From an uncultured Eggerthellaceae bacterium (GTDB lineage Bacteria > Actinomycetota > Coriobacteriia > Coriobacteriales > Eggerthellaceae), in contig CAMOUE010000055.1 of the NCBI GenBank assembly GCA_946626265.1, positions 1 through 11,406 of the forward strand: a stretch of DNA of 11,406 bases. Reading direction: 5' to 3'. The notes beneath the pieces are model-generated. The model searched no databases. It saw only the letters and a list, made by a program, of their open reading frames with translations, and was not told the DNA's origin. The translations under genes were made by a program, and so were the position numbers. Shown piece after piece: positions 1-7,583 of this stretch (within the stretch, counting starts at the first letter, position 1; every line of letters starts with the position of its first letter).

Positions 1-1023
1 TCGCACACCACGCCCGAATCGCCCGACCTGCAGCAGACGCTCGCGCGCATGCGCGACGCCGACTGCGACGTCGTGTCGATGGAGGTCTCTTCGCATGCGT
101 TGGACTTGCTGCGCACCTGGCACACGACGTTCGCCGTCACGGCGTTCTCGAACCTGACCCAAGACCACCTGGATTACCATCACACGTTCGAGGCCTACTT
201 CGAGGCGAAAGCGCTGCTGTTCTCGAAAGACTATCCTGCCAAGCGCGTCATCTGCATCGACGACAAGTACGGCAAGGAGCTGCTGCGCCGTTGCTCGGCC
301 GCTGACGACTGGGTCATTACGACCGGCTTCGACACGACGGCCCAAATCCATCCCGTCTCCGTCGACTACGCGCCGACGCACACGTCGGTCGAGCTCGAGG
401 TCCGCGGCCGCCGCGTCGCGTTCGACTACCCGCTCGTCGGGCGCTTCAACGTCGAGAACATCATGTGCGCGTTCGGCATCGGGCTCGCGCTCGGCATCCC
501 CCAGGACACGATCGTCCAGGCGCTCTCCGACGCGCCGCAGGTCCCCGGCCGTCTCGAGCGCGTCAAGGCCCCGGCGGACGGCGGCGTGTCCGTGTTCGTC
601 GACTACGCCCATACGCCCGATGCGCTGCGCAAGGCGGTCGCCTCCATCAAGGCGCTCACGCAAGGGCGCACCATCGTCGTGTTCGGCTGCGGAGGCGACC
701 GCGACGCCACGAAGCGCTCCATCATGGGAAGCGTGGCGCTCGAGGGGGATTATGCAATCGTGACCTCGGACAACCCGCGCACGGAAGAGCCGGGCGCCAT
801 CATCGAGGACATCGTGTCGGGCATGGGCGAGGGAAAGGGCCGCTTCGAGGTCGTTCCCGACCGCCGCGAGGCCATCGCGCGTGCCATCGAGGTCGCGCAG
901 CCGGGCGATTCGGTCCTCGTCGCGGGCAAGGGCCACGAAAACTACCAGATCATCGGTTCCGAAGTGCGTCATTTCGACGACCGCGAAGTTGCGGCCGAAG
1001 AGCTCGAGCGCCGCTTCGCGTAA
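1..1023 (+). CDS. murE: UDP-MurNAc-tripeptide synthetase MurE, meso-A2pm type (5' truncated)
   Basis: ATP-dependent cytoplasmic Mur ligase that adds the third stem-peptide residue to UDP-MurNAc-L-Ala-D-Glu. The reading frame is open from base 1, so the gene starts upstream. About 340 residues are present against roughly 490-500 for the family; the N-terminal UDP-binding domain and the P-loop are missing. The first visible residues, SHTTPESPDLQ, are the conserved substrate-binding TTPE region. Then come MEVSSHAL, SNLTQDHLDYH and the carbamylated-lysine segment EAKALLF (Lys codon 208-210). The C-terminal domain starts near VPGRLERV and has VDYAHTPDAL, DNPRTEEP (769-792) and AGKGHENYQ (KGHE at 928-939). 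DNPR is the family signature for meso-diaminopimelate rather than lysine, with the Arg contacting the A2pm carboxylate. The product therefore probably builds A2pm-type peptidoglycan. The TAA stop lies 9 bases before murF. Identity is very secure; substrate is inferred from the motif. Confidence 0.97.
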   Translation, partial: SHTTPESPDLQQTLARMRDADCDVVSMEVSSHALDLLRTWHTTFAVTAFSNLTQDHLDYHHTFEAYFEAKALLFSKDYPAKRVICIDDKYGKELLRRCSAADDWVITTGFDTTAQIHPVSVDYAPTHTSVELEVRGRRVAFDYPLVGRFNVENIMCAFGIGLALGIPQDTIVQALSDAPQVPGRLERVKAPADGGVSVFVDYAHTPDALRKAVASIKALTQGRTIVVFGCGGDRDATKRSIMGSVALEGDYAIVTSDNPRTEEPGAIIEDIVSGMGEGKGRFEVVPDRREAIARAIEVAQPGDSVLVAGKGHENYQIIGSEVRHFDDREVAAEELERRFA

Positions 1024-1032
1024 GGTCGTTCT

Positions 1033-2496
1033 ATGCATTTGACTATTGAGGAAATCGCCGCGGCGTGCTCGGGCCGGATCGTCCTGCCTGCAGACGCCCC
1101 GGCGTCAAGTTGCCGTTCTCGCTTCGTCGAGGGCGTGAGCTGGGACTCGCGCACCGTCGGAAAAGGCTGCATGTACGTAGCGCTTCCAGGCGAGCGGGTC
1201 GACGGTCACGATTTCATCGAGGCGGCTGCGAAAGCAGGGGCCGCATGCGCCCTCGTTTCGCGGGAAGTCGACTCGAGCGTTCCGCTCGTCGTGGTCGCGG
1301 ACACCGCCGCCGCGTTCACGGCATTGTCGGGGCGCTGGCGCGAAAAGCTTGCGGGGACCGTCATCGGGCTCACGGGCTCGGTGGGGAAGACCTCGACGAA
1401 GAACCTCGTGCGCGACGTCCTGTCGCATAGCCGCTCTGTCGTCGCCACGCTCGCGAACCAGAACAACGAGCTCGGCGTGCCCAACACGCTGCTCGCGGCC
1501 GATGCAGACACCGATGCCGTCGTCGTCGAGATGGGCATGCGCGGCAAAGGGCAGATCGCCGAGCTTTGCCAGATCGCGAAGCCCGATTGGGGCATCGTCA
1601 CCAATGTCGGCGAAAGCCACATCGAGCTGCTCGGGAGCCGCGACAACATCGCGTGCGCCAAGGCGGAGCTGTTCGAGGCGCTTCCCTGTGGAACGGGCTT
1701 GGCGTTCGTGAACGCTTCCGACGATTACGCCGCCTGGATCTGCGATTACGCGAGACTCGACGAACGCGGCGTGACGGCGGTCTTCTACGACGGTTCGGGC
1801 GACAGGCATGCCCTGCAAGAGGGAGGGCCCGCCGTCTGGGCAACCGACGTCGTGTTCGACTCCGAGGGAAGGCCCGCGTTCACCCTGAACGCGCATGATG
1901 TTCCCGTCGCGTCTGCCGAAGGCGCTCTTTCCGGTCAAATCGCCTGCAAGCTCGAGCTTCGCGGTGCGCACAATGTGACGAACGCATGCGCCGCCGCCGC
2001 TGTCGGCTTCGCGAGCGGGATGACGCTCGAACAGGTGCGCGACGCTTTGGCCGCCGCCTTGCCGGAGCAGGGCCGCCAGCAGATCACCCTCACGAAAGAG
2101 GGCGTCACCGTGTTCGACGATTCTTACAACGCGAGCCCCGATTCCATGCAGGCGTCGCTCAACACGTTCAAGTCCATGAGCGTCGAGGGCAGGCGGATCG
2201 CGGTGCTCGGCGACATGCTCGAACTCGGCGATTTTGCCCGGGAATGCCACGAGCGCGTCGGCGTCATGGCCGCGAACGCGGACCTCGACCGGCTCGTGTG
2301 CGTGGGCGAACTGTCCCGCCACATGGCGCGCGCCGCGCGCGAGGCGGGCCTCGACCCCAAGAAGATCTCAACGTGCGACGACGCCGAGCAGGCGCTCGCG
2401 CTCATTGCTCCACGACTCGAGTCGGGCGATGCGGTGCTCGCGAAGGCATCGCATTCCATCGGGCTCGATCGCATCGTAAAAGGTTTGGTGGGCTGA
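1033..2496 (+). CDS. murF: UDP-MurNAc-tripeptide:D-Ala-D-Ala ligase MurF
   Basis: Cytoplasmic ATP-dependent ligase that adds D-Ala-D-Ala to the UDP-MurNAc-tripeptide, completing the pentapeptide precursor. It has 487 residues, a little longer than E. coli MurF (about 450). The N-terminal substrate domain shows WDSRTVGKGCMYVALPG and VDGHDF (37-61). The central ATPase domain has the P-loop LTGSVGKTS (113-121), NQNNELGVPNTLL (142-154), VEMGMRGKGQI (165-175), NVGESHIELLG (191-201) and the expected carbamylated Lys210 in NIACAKAE. The C-terminal domain has DDSYNASP (362-369), LGDMLELG and the KASHSIGLD closing motif (471-479). The start at 1033 is 9 bases after murE, with a modest AAGG at 1022-1025 overlapping the murE stop; coupling is likely. 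The TGA stop is followed one base later by the mraY start. No missing residue was seen. Confidence 0.97.
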   Translation: MHLTIEEIAAACSGRIVLPADAPASSCRSRFVEGVSWDSRTVGKGCMYVALPGERVDGHDFIEAAAKAGAACALVSREVDSSVPLVVVADTAAAFTALSGRWREKLAGTVIGLTGSVGKTSTKNLVRDVLSHSRSVVATLANQNNELGVPNTLLAADADTDAVVVEMGMRGKGQIAELCQIAKPDWGIVTNVGESHIELLGSRDNIACAKAELFEALPCGTGLAFVNASDDYAAWICDYARLDERGVTAVFYDGSGDRHALQEGGPAVWATDVVFDSEGRPAFTLNAHDVPVASAEGALSGQIACKLELRGAHNVTNACAAAAVGFASGMTLEQVRDALAAALPEQGRQQITLTKEGVTVFDDSYNASPDSMQASLNTFKSMSVEGRRIAVLGDMLELGDFARECHERVGVMAANADLDRLVCVGELSRHMARAAREAGLDPKKISTCDDAEQALALIAPRLESGDAVLAKASHSIGLDRIVKGLVG

Positions 2497-2497
2497 C

Positions 2498-3550
2498 ATG
2501 CTCTCGATTATGTTTTCCAGGTATCCGACGTTCCTCGTGTTCCTGTCGGTGTTCGTAGCCATCGTCATCACGATGATCCTCATGCCGCCGTGGATCAAGT
2601 TCCTGAAATCGAGCCACATCGGGCAGAACGTGCGCGACGACGGTCCCGAGACCCATCTGGTAAAACAGGGCACGCCCACGATGGGCGGCCTCATGATGCT
2701 CATAGCCGTCGTGGTAACGCTGCTCATCGTCGGCTACTTCACGACCGAGGCGTTCACGCTCACGGCTGCGATCGTGCTCACGGGCGCGCTCGGTTTGTTC
2801 GACGACGCCTCGAAGGTCATCCACGAGCGCTCGCTCGGCCTCACGCCGACCGGTAAGCTCATCGGCCAGTTCGCGATCGCGACGGTGTTCATCATCGTGT
2901 GCGTGAACTGGCTCGACATCGAGCCGACGGTCTCCATTCCTTTCGTCTGCACGTTGGATTTGGGAGTGCTCACGACCGTTATCCCCATTGCGGGCGGCGT
3001 CAGCATCCCATGGTTGTACCTGATCATCATCGACATCCTCCTCGTGGGCATGTGCAATGCGGTTAACCTCACCGACGGCTTGGACGGCTTGGCGGCTGGC
3101 ACGGTCATGATCGTCATGATCGTGATGGCCGCGATAGCCTACCGCGCCGAGCTGCTCGAGCCTGCCATCCTGTCGGCCGCGCTCGCCGGCACGTGCATCG
3201 GCTTTCTGTGGTTCAACGCCTACCCGGCCGACATCTTCATGGGCGACACGGGGTCGCTCGCGCTCGGCATGGGGCTCGGCTGCTTGGCCGTCGTCACGAA
3301 AAGCGAGTTCATCGTCATCATCATCGGCTTCCTGTTCGTTGCCGAGGCGCTGTCGGTCATGATCCAGGTCGCCCACTTCAAGCGAACGCGCAAGCGCGTG
3401 TTCCTCATGGCCCCGCTCCATCACCATTTCGAGAAGCTCGGCTGGTCCGAGACGAAGGTCGTCATCCGCTTCTGGATCATCTCCGGCGTGTTCGCCGCCA
3501 TCGGCTTCTCCATCTACTTTGCAAACAGCGTCATTTCGGCGGCGATGTAA
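2498..3550 (+). CDS. mraY: Phospho-MurNAc-pentapeptide transferase MraY
   Basis: Polytopic membrane enzyme that transfers phospho-MurNAc-pentapeptide from UDP to undecaprenyl phosphate on the cytoplasmic face, giving lipid I. It has 350 residues, close to E. coli MraY (360), and hydrophobic segments along the whole length. Family motifs are in order: GTPTMGGLMM (58-67), the FDD pair (Asp102-Asp103) with SKV, NAVNLTDGLDGLAAG (187-201), MGDTGSLALG (248-257, Asp250 matching the catalytic Asp of DTGS) and the cytoplasmic PLHHHFEKLGW loop (306-316, His308-310). The start used lies one base after the murF TGA; a second in-frame ATG at 2510 is possible and would shorten the protein by four residues. 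The TAA stop overlaps the murD start in TAATG. Nothing unusual is visible in the catalytic residues. Confidence 0.97.
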   Translation: MLSIMFSRYPTFLVFLSVFVAIVITMILMPPWIKFLKSSHIGQNVRDDGPETHLVKQGTPTMGGLMMLIAVVVTLLIVGYFTTEAFTLTAAIVLTGALGLFDDASKVIHERSLGLTPTGKLIGQFAIATVFIIVCVNWLDIEPTVSIPFVCTLDLGVLTTVIPIAGGVSIPWLYLIIIDILLVGMCNAVNLTDGLDGLAAGTVMIVMIVMAAIAYRAELLEPAILSAALAGTCIGFLWFNAYPADIFMGDTGSLALGMGLGCLAVVTKSEFIVIIIGFLFVAEALSVMIQVAHFKRTRKRVFLMAPLHHHFEKLGWSETKVVIRFWIISGVFAAIGFSIYFANSVISAAM

Positions 3551-5160
3551 TGGCTGGCGTCAATGAAGGCGCCGCCATCGGCGCATCGCACGTTTCCGAC
3601 GCCTCGCGTCCATCCGATGCAGCGTTCCTGCCCAACACGAAATGCGCGCCCGCCCATCTGGGCAACGTGCTCGTGCTCGGTCTGGGCAAGTCGGGCAAGT
3701 CCGTCGCGCGCTACTGCGCGGCGCTCGTGGGCACGCGCGTAGACGAGCTGGTCGTGGCGGCCGGCGCGCGCAACGACGACTCGGAAGCGTTCGTCGGCTC
3801 CATCGCGGCGCCGCATGTCGCCTGCGCGTTCGGCGACGACGCGCTTGCGGGCCTCGACATGCATTTCGACATCTGCATTGCGAGCCCGGGAATCCCGTAC
3901 TACCACGAGCTGTACGTGCGCGCCCTCGAACTGTCGGACGAAGTCGTGAGCGAGGTCGAGTTCTCGTGGCGCGAAAGCGCGGCTGACAGCGTCTGGGTGG
4001 CGCTGACCGGCACGAACGGAAAGACGACGACGACATCGTGCGCGGCGCACCTGCTGGCCGAGGCCGGCCTTGCCGCTTCCGCCGTCGGAAACATAGGCGA
4101 CGTGTGCCTCGACGCCGTCGCCGCCGGGAAGACCGGCGTCTACGTTGCCGAGGTGTCGTCGTACCAGCTGTATTCGACGCGCCTGTTCGCAGCCGACGTC
4201 GCCGTCATGCTCAACATCACGCCCGACCACCTGCATTGGCACAAGACGCTTGCAGCATACCGCGATGCGAAGTTCAAGCTGCTCGACAACCTTTCGAACC
4301 GGGAGCCTCAGCGCGCTCACGCGGTCCTGCCGTCCCGGGGGAGGGCTGTCGCGATCCTCGATGCCACCAACGACGTCGTGCGCGCGAAAGTGCGCGAGAT
4401 AAAGGCGCTTTCCGACGAGGAGCGCGGCTTCACCTACATACCGATGGGGACGAAGGCGGGCGTCGGCGGCGACATGCGTGCTGCGTGCGGCGCTGCCAAC
4501 GCGGCGTTCATCGACGCGGAGGGGGCTTTCCACATCGCGTTCGACGGTGTCGAGCACATCGTCGGAAACGTTTCCGATTTGCAGATCAAAGGCGAGCACA
4601 ATGCGAGCAACGCGCTCGCAGCGGCGGCGGTGGCCGTCGTGCTCGGCGTCTCGGACGACGAGATCGCCTGTGCGCTCGCGTCGTTTGCGCCGCTCGAGCA
4701 CCGCATCGAGCCGTGCGGGCAGGTCGATGGCATCGAGTGCTACAACGACTCGAAGGCCACGAACGTCGACGCGACCGTGAAGGCCATCGCGTCGTTTCCC
4801 GGAAGGCCGCTCGTGGTGCTGCTCGGCGGCGATGACAAGGATACGGACCTGGACGACCTCGTGCGTGCGGCCCACGGACACGCTCGTGCGGTCGTGTGCT
4901 TCGGTGCGGGCGGATCTCGTTTCGCCGCGGCGTTCGAGGATGCGTGCGCCGACGCCCCGGAGGGCTTCGCCGTCAAACGGGCCGGGCGCATGGAAGAAGC
5001 ACTCGATTGCGCGTTGGAGCTGTGCGAATCGGGAGACGTCCTGCTCCTTTCCCCTGCTTGCGCTTCGTTCGACGAGTTCTCGTCGTTCGAGCACCGCGGG
5101 CGCGTGTTCAAGCAGCTCGTCGCAGATCGCATCGAGCGTGCAGCTTCGAGGGAGGCCTAG
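3550..5160 (+). CDS. murD: UDP-MurNAc-L-Ala:D-Glu ligase MurD
   Basis: Cytoplasmic ATP-dependent ligase that adds D-glutamate to UDP-MurNAc-L-Ala. The frame is open well upstream inside mraY, but the ATG at 3550 fits: it shares one base with the mraY TAA (TAATG). No ATG, GTG or TTG follows before the Rossmann strand GNVLVLGLGKSGKS (38-51). The result is 536 residues, about 100 longer than E. coli MurD (438): some 37 extra N-terminal residues, and an apparently enlarged stretch between the catalytic lysine and the HN motif (about 250-335). Motifs are P-loop TGTNGKTTT (153-161), EVSSYQL (201-207), NITPDHLHWH (222-231), carbamylated Lys241 in YRDAKFK, GEHNASNALA (348-357), NDSKATN (399-405) and SPACASFDEF (501-510). 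No good Shine-Dalgarno sequence precedes it, so translation probably depends on mraY. The stop is 6 bases before ftsW. Confidence 0.96.
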   Translation: MAGVNEGAAIGASHVSDASRPSDAAFLPNTKCAPAHLGNVLVLGLGKSGKSVARYCAALVGTRVDELVVAAGARNDDSEAFVGSIAAPHVACAFGDDALAGLDMHFDICIASPGIPYYHELYVRALELSDEVVSEVEFSWRESAADSVWVALTGTNGKTTTTSCAAHLLAEAGLAASAVGNIGDVCLDAVAAGKTGVYVAEVSSYQLYSTRLFAADVAVMLNITPDHLHWHKTLAAYRDAKFKLLDNLSNREPQRAHAVLPSRGRAVAILDATNDVVRAKVREIKALSDEERGFTYIPMGTKAGVGGDMRAACGAANAAFIDAEGAFHIAFDGVEHIVGNVSDLQIKGEHNASNALAAAAVAVVLGVSDDEIACALASFAPLEHRIEPCGQVDGIECYNDSKATNVDATVKAIASFPGRPLVVLLGGDDKDTDLDDLVRAAHGHARAVVCFGAGGSRFAAAFEDACADAPEGFAVKRAGRMEEALDCALELCESGDVLLLSPACASFDEFSSFEHRGRVFKQLVADRIERAASREA

Positions 5161-5166
5161 CGTTCC

Positions 5167-6369
5167 ATGGCGTTGAAGGGCCTACATGCGCGCGTCGAGG
5201 CGCCCGAGATAATGGGGCCGCGGCTCGTCATGCTGTTGTGCGTGCTCGGGTTGACGCTGCTCGGGTTCGTCATGATCTATTCCGCATCGTCCATCTCGGC
5301 GATCTCCGAGAACATCGACTCTGCAAGCTACCTGTTCGACCAGCTGAAATATGCGGTTGTCGGCGTGGTTGCGGCGGCCGTGCTGTGGAAGCTCATCCCG
5401 TATCGCGTCTGGGCGGGCCCCGCCGTGTGGGTCGTCTGGGGCGTGGCCGTCGTCTTGCTTATACTGACGGCGGTCATGGGCCTTTCGGCGCTCGGCGCGC
5501 AGCGTTGGCTGCGGTTAGGCCCGATCAGCCTCCAGCCTTCCGAGTTCGCTAAGATCGCCATCGTGCTCGTGGCTGCACGCCTGTTTTCCGATTTGCGCAT
5601 GCATGCCATCGACGTCCGCGCGTTCGTCGTGGGCATTCTCTTGTTCGTCATCGCGCCGACAGGGTTTTTGTTCGCAACGCAGTCCGACCTCGGCACGACC
5701 GCCATCATCGCGCTCGGCGTGTTGGGCGTCATGTGGCTCGGCGAGGTGCACTGGCGCATCATCGCTATCGTGATCGCCGGGCTGTTCCTGTTTGCCATCG
5801 GCGCCGTGTTCCTGTCGAGTTACCGCGGCGACCGTTTCCTGTACCTCAACCCCTGGAACGACGGCGAGGGCGGTTACGGGCGCGGCTACCAGATCATCCA
5901 CTCGTACTACGCGTTCGCGCAAGGCGGCATCTTCGGGGTGGGCCTCGGCAATTCGCGCGAGAAGTACCTCTACCTGCCCGAATCCGAGACGGACTTCATC
6001 TTCGCCATCATCGGCGAGGAGCTCGGCCTCATCGGCGCGCTGCTCGTCATCGTCGTGTTCTTGCTCGTCTTGTGGGCGGGGATGCGAATCGCGCGTTCCG
6101 CGTACGACGATTTCGGCTGCATGGTCGCCGGCGCTCTCACGATCATGCTCGTTTTCCAGGCGTTTCTGAATATCGGCTGCGCCATCGGGCTGTTCCCGAC
6201 GACGGGCAAGCCGTTGCCCTTCATCTCGTCGGGCGGTTCGTCGCTCATCGCCTCGTTCATGATGGTGGGCATCGTGCTGGCTGTTTCCGACGGCGCAAGC
6301 GGCAAGAGCATTTACGAGAAACGGCGCGATGAGCTGCGCGTGGTGCGCGGCGGCAACGGTGGGAGGTAA
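5167..6369 (+). CDS. ftsW: Septal SEDS peptidoglycan polymerase FtsW
   Basis: Integral membrane SEDS glycosyltransferase that polymerises lipid II at the septum with its class B penicillin-binding partner. It has 400 residues and many hydrophobic segments. Visible SEDS motifs are MIYSASS (36-42), GAQRWLRLGPISLQPSEFAK (110-129), TQSDLGTT (171-178), the extracellular-loop run from GYQIIHSYYAF to GVGLGNSREKYLYLPES (240-273), TDFIFAIIGEELG (275-287) and PLPFISSGGSSL (349-360). Asp276 in TDFIF matches the catalytic aspartate position of RodA/FtsW. The usual Tyr in PF(I/V)SYGGSS is Ser here. FtsW is preferred over RodA because of its place between murD and murG and its overall FtsW-like motifs. A clear GAGGGAGG (5148-5155) lies 11 bases before the ATG, inside the end of murD. 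The basic C-terminal tail (380-400) is presumably cytoplasmic. Confidence 0.95.
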   Translation: MALKGLHARVEAPEIMGPRLVMLLCVLGLTLLGFVMIYSASSISAISENIDSASYLFDQLKYAVVGVVAAAVLWKLIPYRVWAGPAVWVVWGVAVVLLILTAVMGLSALGAQRWLRLGPISLQPSEFAKIAIVLVAARLFSDLRMHAIDVRAFVVGILLFVIAPTGFLFATQSDLGTTAIIALGVLGVMWLGEVHWRIIAIVIAGLFLFAIGAVFLSSYRGDRFLYLNPWNDGEGGYGRGYQIIHSYYAFAQGGIFGVGLGNSREKYLYLPESETDFIFAIIGEELGLIGALLVIVVFLLVLWAGMRIARSAYDDFGCMVAGALTIMLVFQAFLNIGCAIGLFPTTGKPLPFISSGGSSLIASFMMVGIVLAVSDGASGKSIYEKRRDELRVVRGGNGGR

Positions 6370-6374
6370 GATCG

Positions 6375-7472
6375 ATGCGCGTAGTCCTTTCCGGCGGCGG
6401 CACGGCCGGCCATATCAACCCCGCTATCGCAACGGCGGAAGTCCTCATGGAACGTGGCGTTGACGTGCGCTTCGCGGGCCGTCCCGTCGGGCGCGAGTCC
6501 GAGTGGGTGAAGGCGGCCGGCATACCTTTCAAGGCGTTCGATGCCGAAGGCTTCCATCGCGGCCACGTTTCGACTTTGATAAAGGGCATAGCCATCGACT
6601 CGAAGAGCACGGGGCTCGCCAAGCAATGGTTCAAGGAGATACAGCCCGATGTCGTCGTCGGCTTCGGCGGATACGTGTCGATTCCGGTTGGGCGCGCCGC
6701 CACGAAGATGGGCATCCCGCTGGTGGTGCACGAGCAGAACTCGGTCATGGGCTGGACGAACAAGTATCTGGCATCGAAGGCCGATGCCGTGTGCCTCACG
6801 TACAAGCTGGCCGACTCGCCGTTGAAGGACGAGTCGAAAGTGCATCTCATCGGCTGCCCCGTCCGCGCGGCGGTCTACTCGAAGACGCGCGAAGAGGGTA
6901 GGGCCCTGCTCGGCATACCCGAAGATGAGCGCATGCTGCTCGTCACGGGGGGCAGCCTTGGCGCATTGCATTTGAACAAGGCGCTGTGCGCGATGAAGGA
7001 AAGGCTGCTTTCTTACGGTGACCTGCACATAGTGCACGTTACGGGTTCGCGTGACTACGAGATGATCAAGGAGACGCTTGCGCTCACGCCCGAAGAGGAG
7101 CGCCGTTGGCACATCGTGGAGTACACGAACGAGATGCCCTCGTGCATGGCTGCCGCCGATGCCATCGTGTCGCGCGCCGGCGCGTCGTCGCTTGCGGAAA
7201 TATCCGCCCGGGCGCTGCCTGCGATTCTCGTGCCGTTCCCCGCGGCGACGGCGAACCATCAGGAGACGAACGCCCGCGCATATGCCGATGCGGGTTGCGC
7301 GCGCATGATGCTCGATGCCGACGTCGATTCGCCTGCGTTCGCAGACCTCGTGTGCGAACTGGTCGAGGACGCCGACCTGCGTGCGCGGATGACGGCGGCT
7401 GCGCGGGCCCAGAAGACCGCGAACGCCGCCGAGGCGCTTGCGGACATCGTCATGGGGGCTGCCCGGAAGTAA
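6375..7472 (+). CDS. murG: UDP-GlcNAc:lipid I GlcNAc transferase MurG
   Basis: Membrane-associated GT-B glycosyltransferase (family GT28) that transfers GlcNAc from UDP-GlcNAc to lipid I, forming lipid II. It has 365 residues, the family norm (E. coli 355). The N-terminal domain has the glycine-rich loop LSGGGTAGHINPA (5-17), VVVGFGGYVSIP (93-104) and VVHEQNSVMGWTNK (117-130). The C-terminal UDP-GlcNAc domain has VTGGSLGALHLN (190-201), EYTNEMP (249-255) and SRAGASSLAEI (266-276), with Glu275 in the position that binds the uridine ribose, then VPFPAATANHQ (286-296). The start lies 5 bases after the ftsW TAA, with an excellent GGGAGG (6361-6366) 8 bases upstream of the ATG. It is the last gene of the tightly packed upstream unit; a gap of just over 100 bases follows. 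Confidence 0.97.
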   Translation: MRVVLSGGGTAGHINPAIATAEVLMERGVDVRFAGRPVGRESEWVKAAGIPFKAFDAEGFHRGHVSTLIKGIAIDSKSTGLAKQWFKEIQPDVVVGFGGYVSIPVGRAATKMGIPLVVHEQNSVMGWTNKYLASKADAVCLTYKLADSPLKDESKVHLIGCPVRAAVYSKTREEGRALLGIPEDERMLLVTGGSLGALHLNKALCAMKERLLSYGDLHIVHVTGSRDYEMIKETLALTPEEERRWHIVEYTNEMPSCMAAADAIVSRAGASSLAEISARALPAILVPFPAATANHQETNARAYADAGCARMMLDADVDSPAFADLVCELVEDADLRARMTAAARAQKTANAAEALADIVMGAARK

Positions 7473-7527
7473 CGTCTGTCTCCATGGCGTTCGTGTAAGC
7501 AGCTTTAGCATTCTTCGTGCCTATCGG

Positions 7528-7555
7528 TATGGGACGCGTGCGCACACTCTATAAT
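7528..7555 (+). promoter_or_regulatory. Putative sigma-70-type promoter for murC-ftsQ
   Basis: In the gap between murG and murC, a perfect TATAAT -10 hexamer lies at 7550-7555, rare in such GC-rich DNA. The best -35 candidate is weak: TATGGG at 7528-7533 with a 16-base spacer. There is no extended -10 TGn. Initiation near 7562 would leave a leader of about 20 bases before murC. The hexamer is seen directly; promoter activity is inferred. No terminator-like hairpin is visible between murG and this site, so read-through from upstream is also possible. Confidence 0.6.
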
Positions 7556-7583
7556 CAAGGGACCGCGAGAGATTGGAATCTTG

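Noticed and set aside
1105..2322. Minus-strand open frame of 405 codons antisense to murF
   Set aside because: Shadow of murF; the translation has no family resemblance.
2402..3427. Minus-strand open frame of 341 codons antisense to mraY
   Set aside because: Extremely His/Asp/Glu/Arg-rich, as expected from reading the complement of hydrophobic membrane-protein codons.
3193..3549. Upstream extension of the murD frame into mraY
   Set aside because: This part overlaps mraY coding and translates to a His/Arg-rich nonsense stretch; the real start is the ATG overlapping the mraY stop.
3514..5094. Minus-strand open frame of 526 codons antisense to murD
   Set aside because: Same cause: stop codons are rare opposite GC-biased codons. 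The composition is unlike a folded protein, and murD on the + strand has every family motif.
6312..7511. Minus-strand open frame of 399 codons antisense to murG
   Set aside because: Shadow of murG; Arg/His-rich with no motif.
7473..7549. Terminator for the upstream unit after murG
   Set aside because: No hairpin followed by a T run was found; only a short direct repeat TTCGTG is visible.
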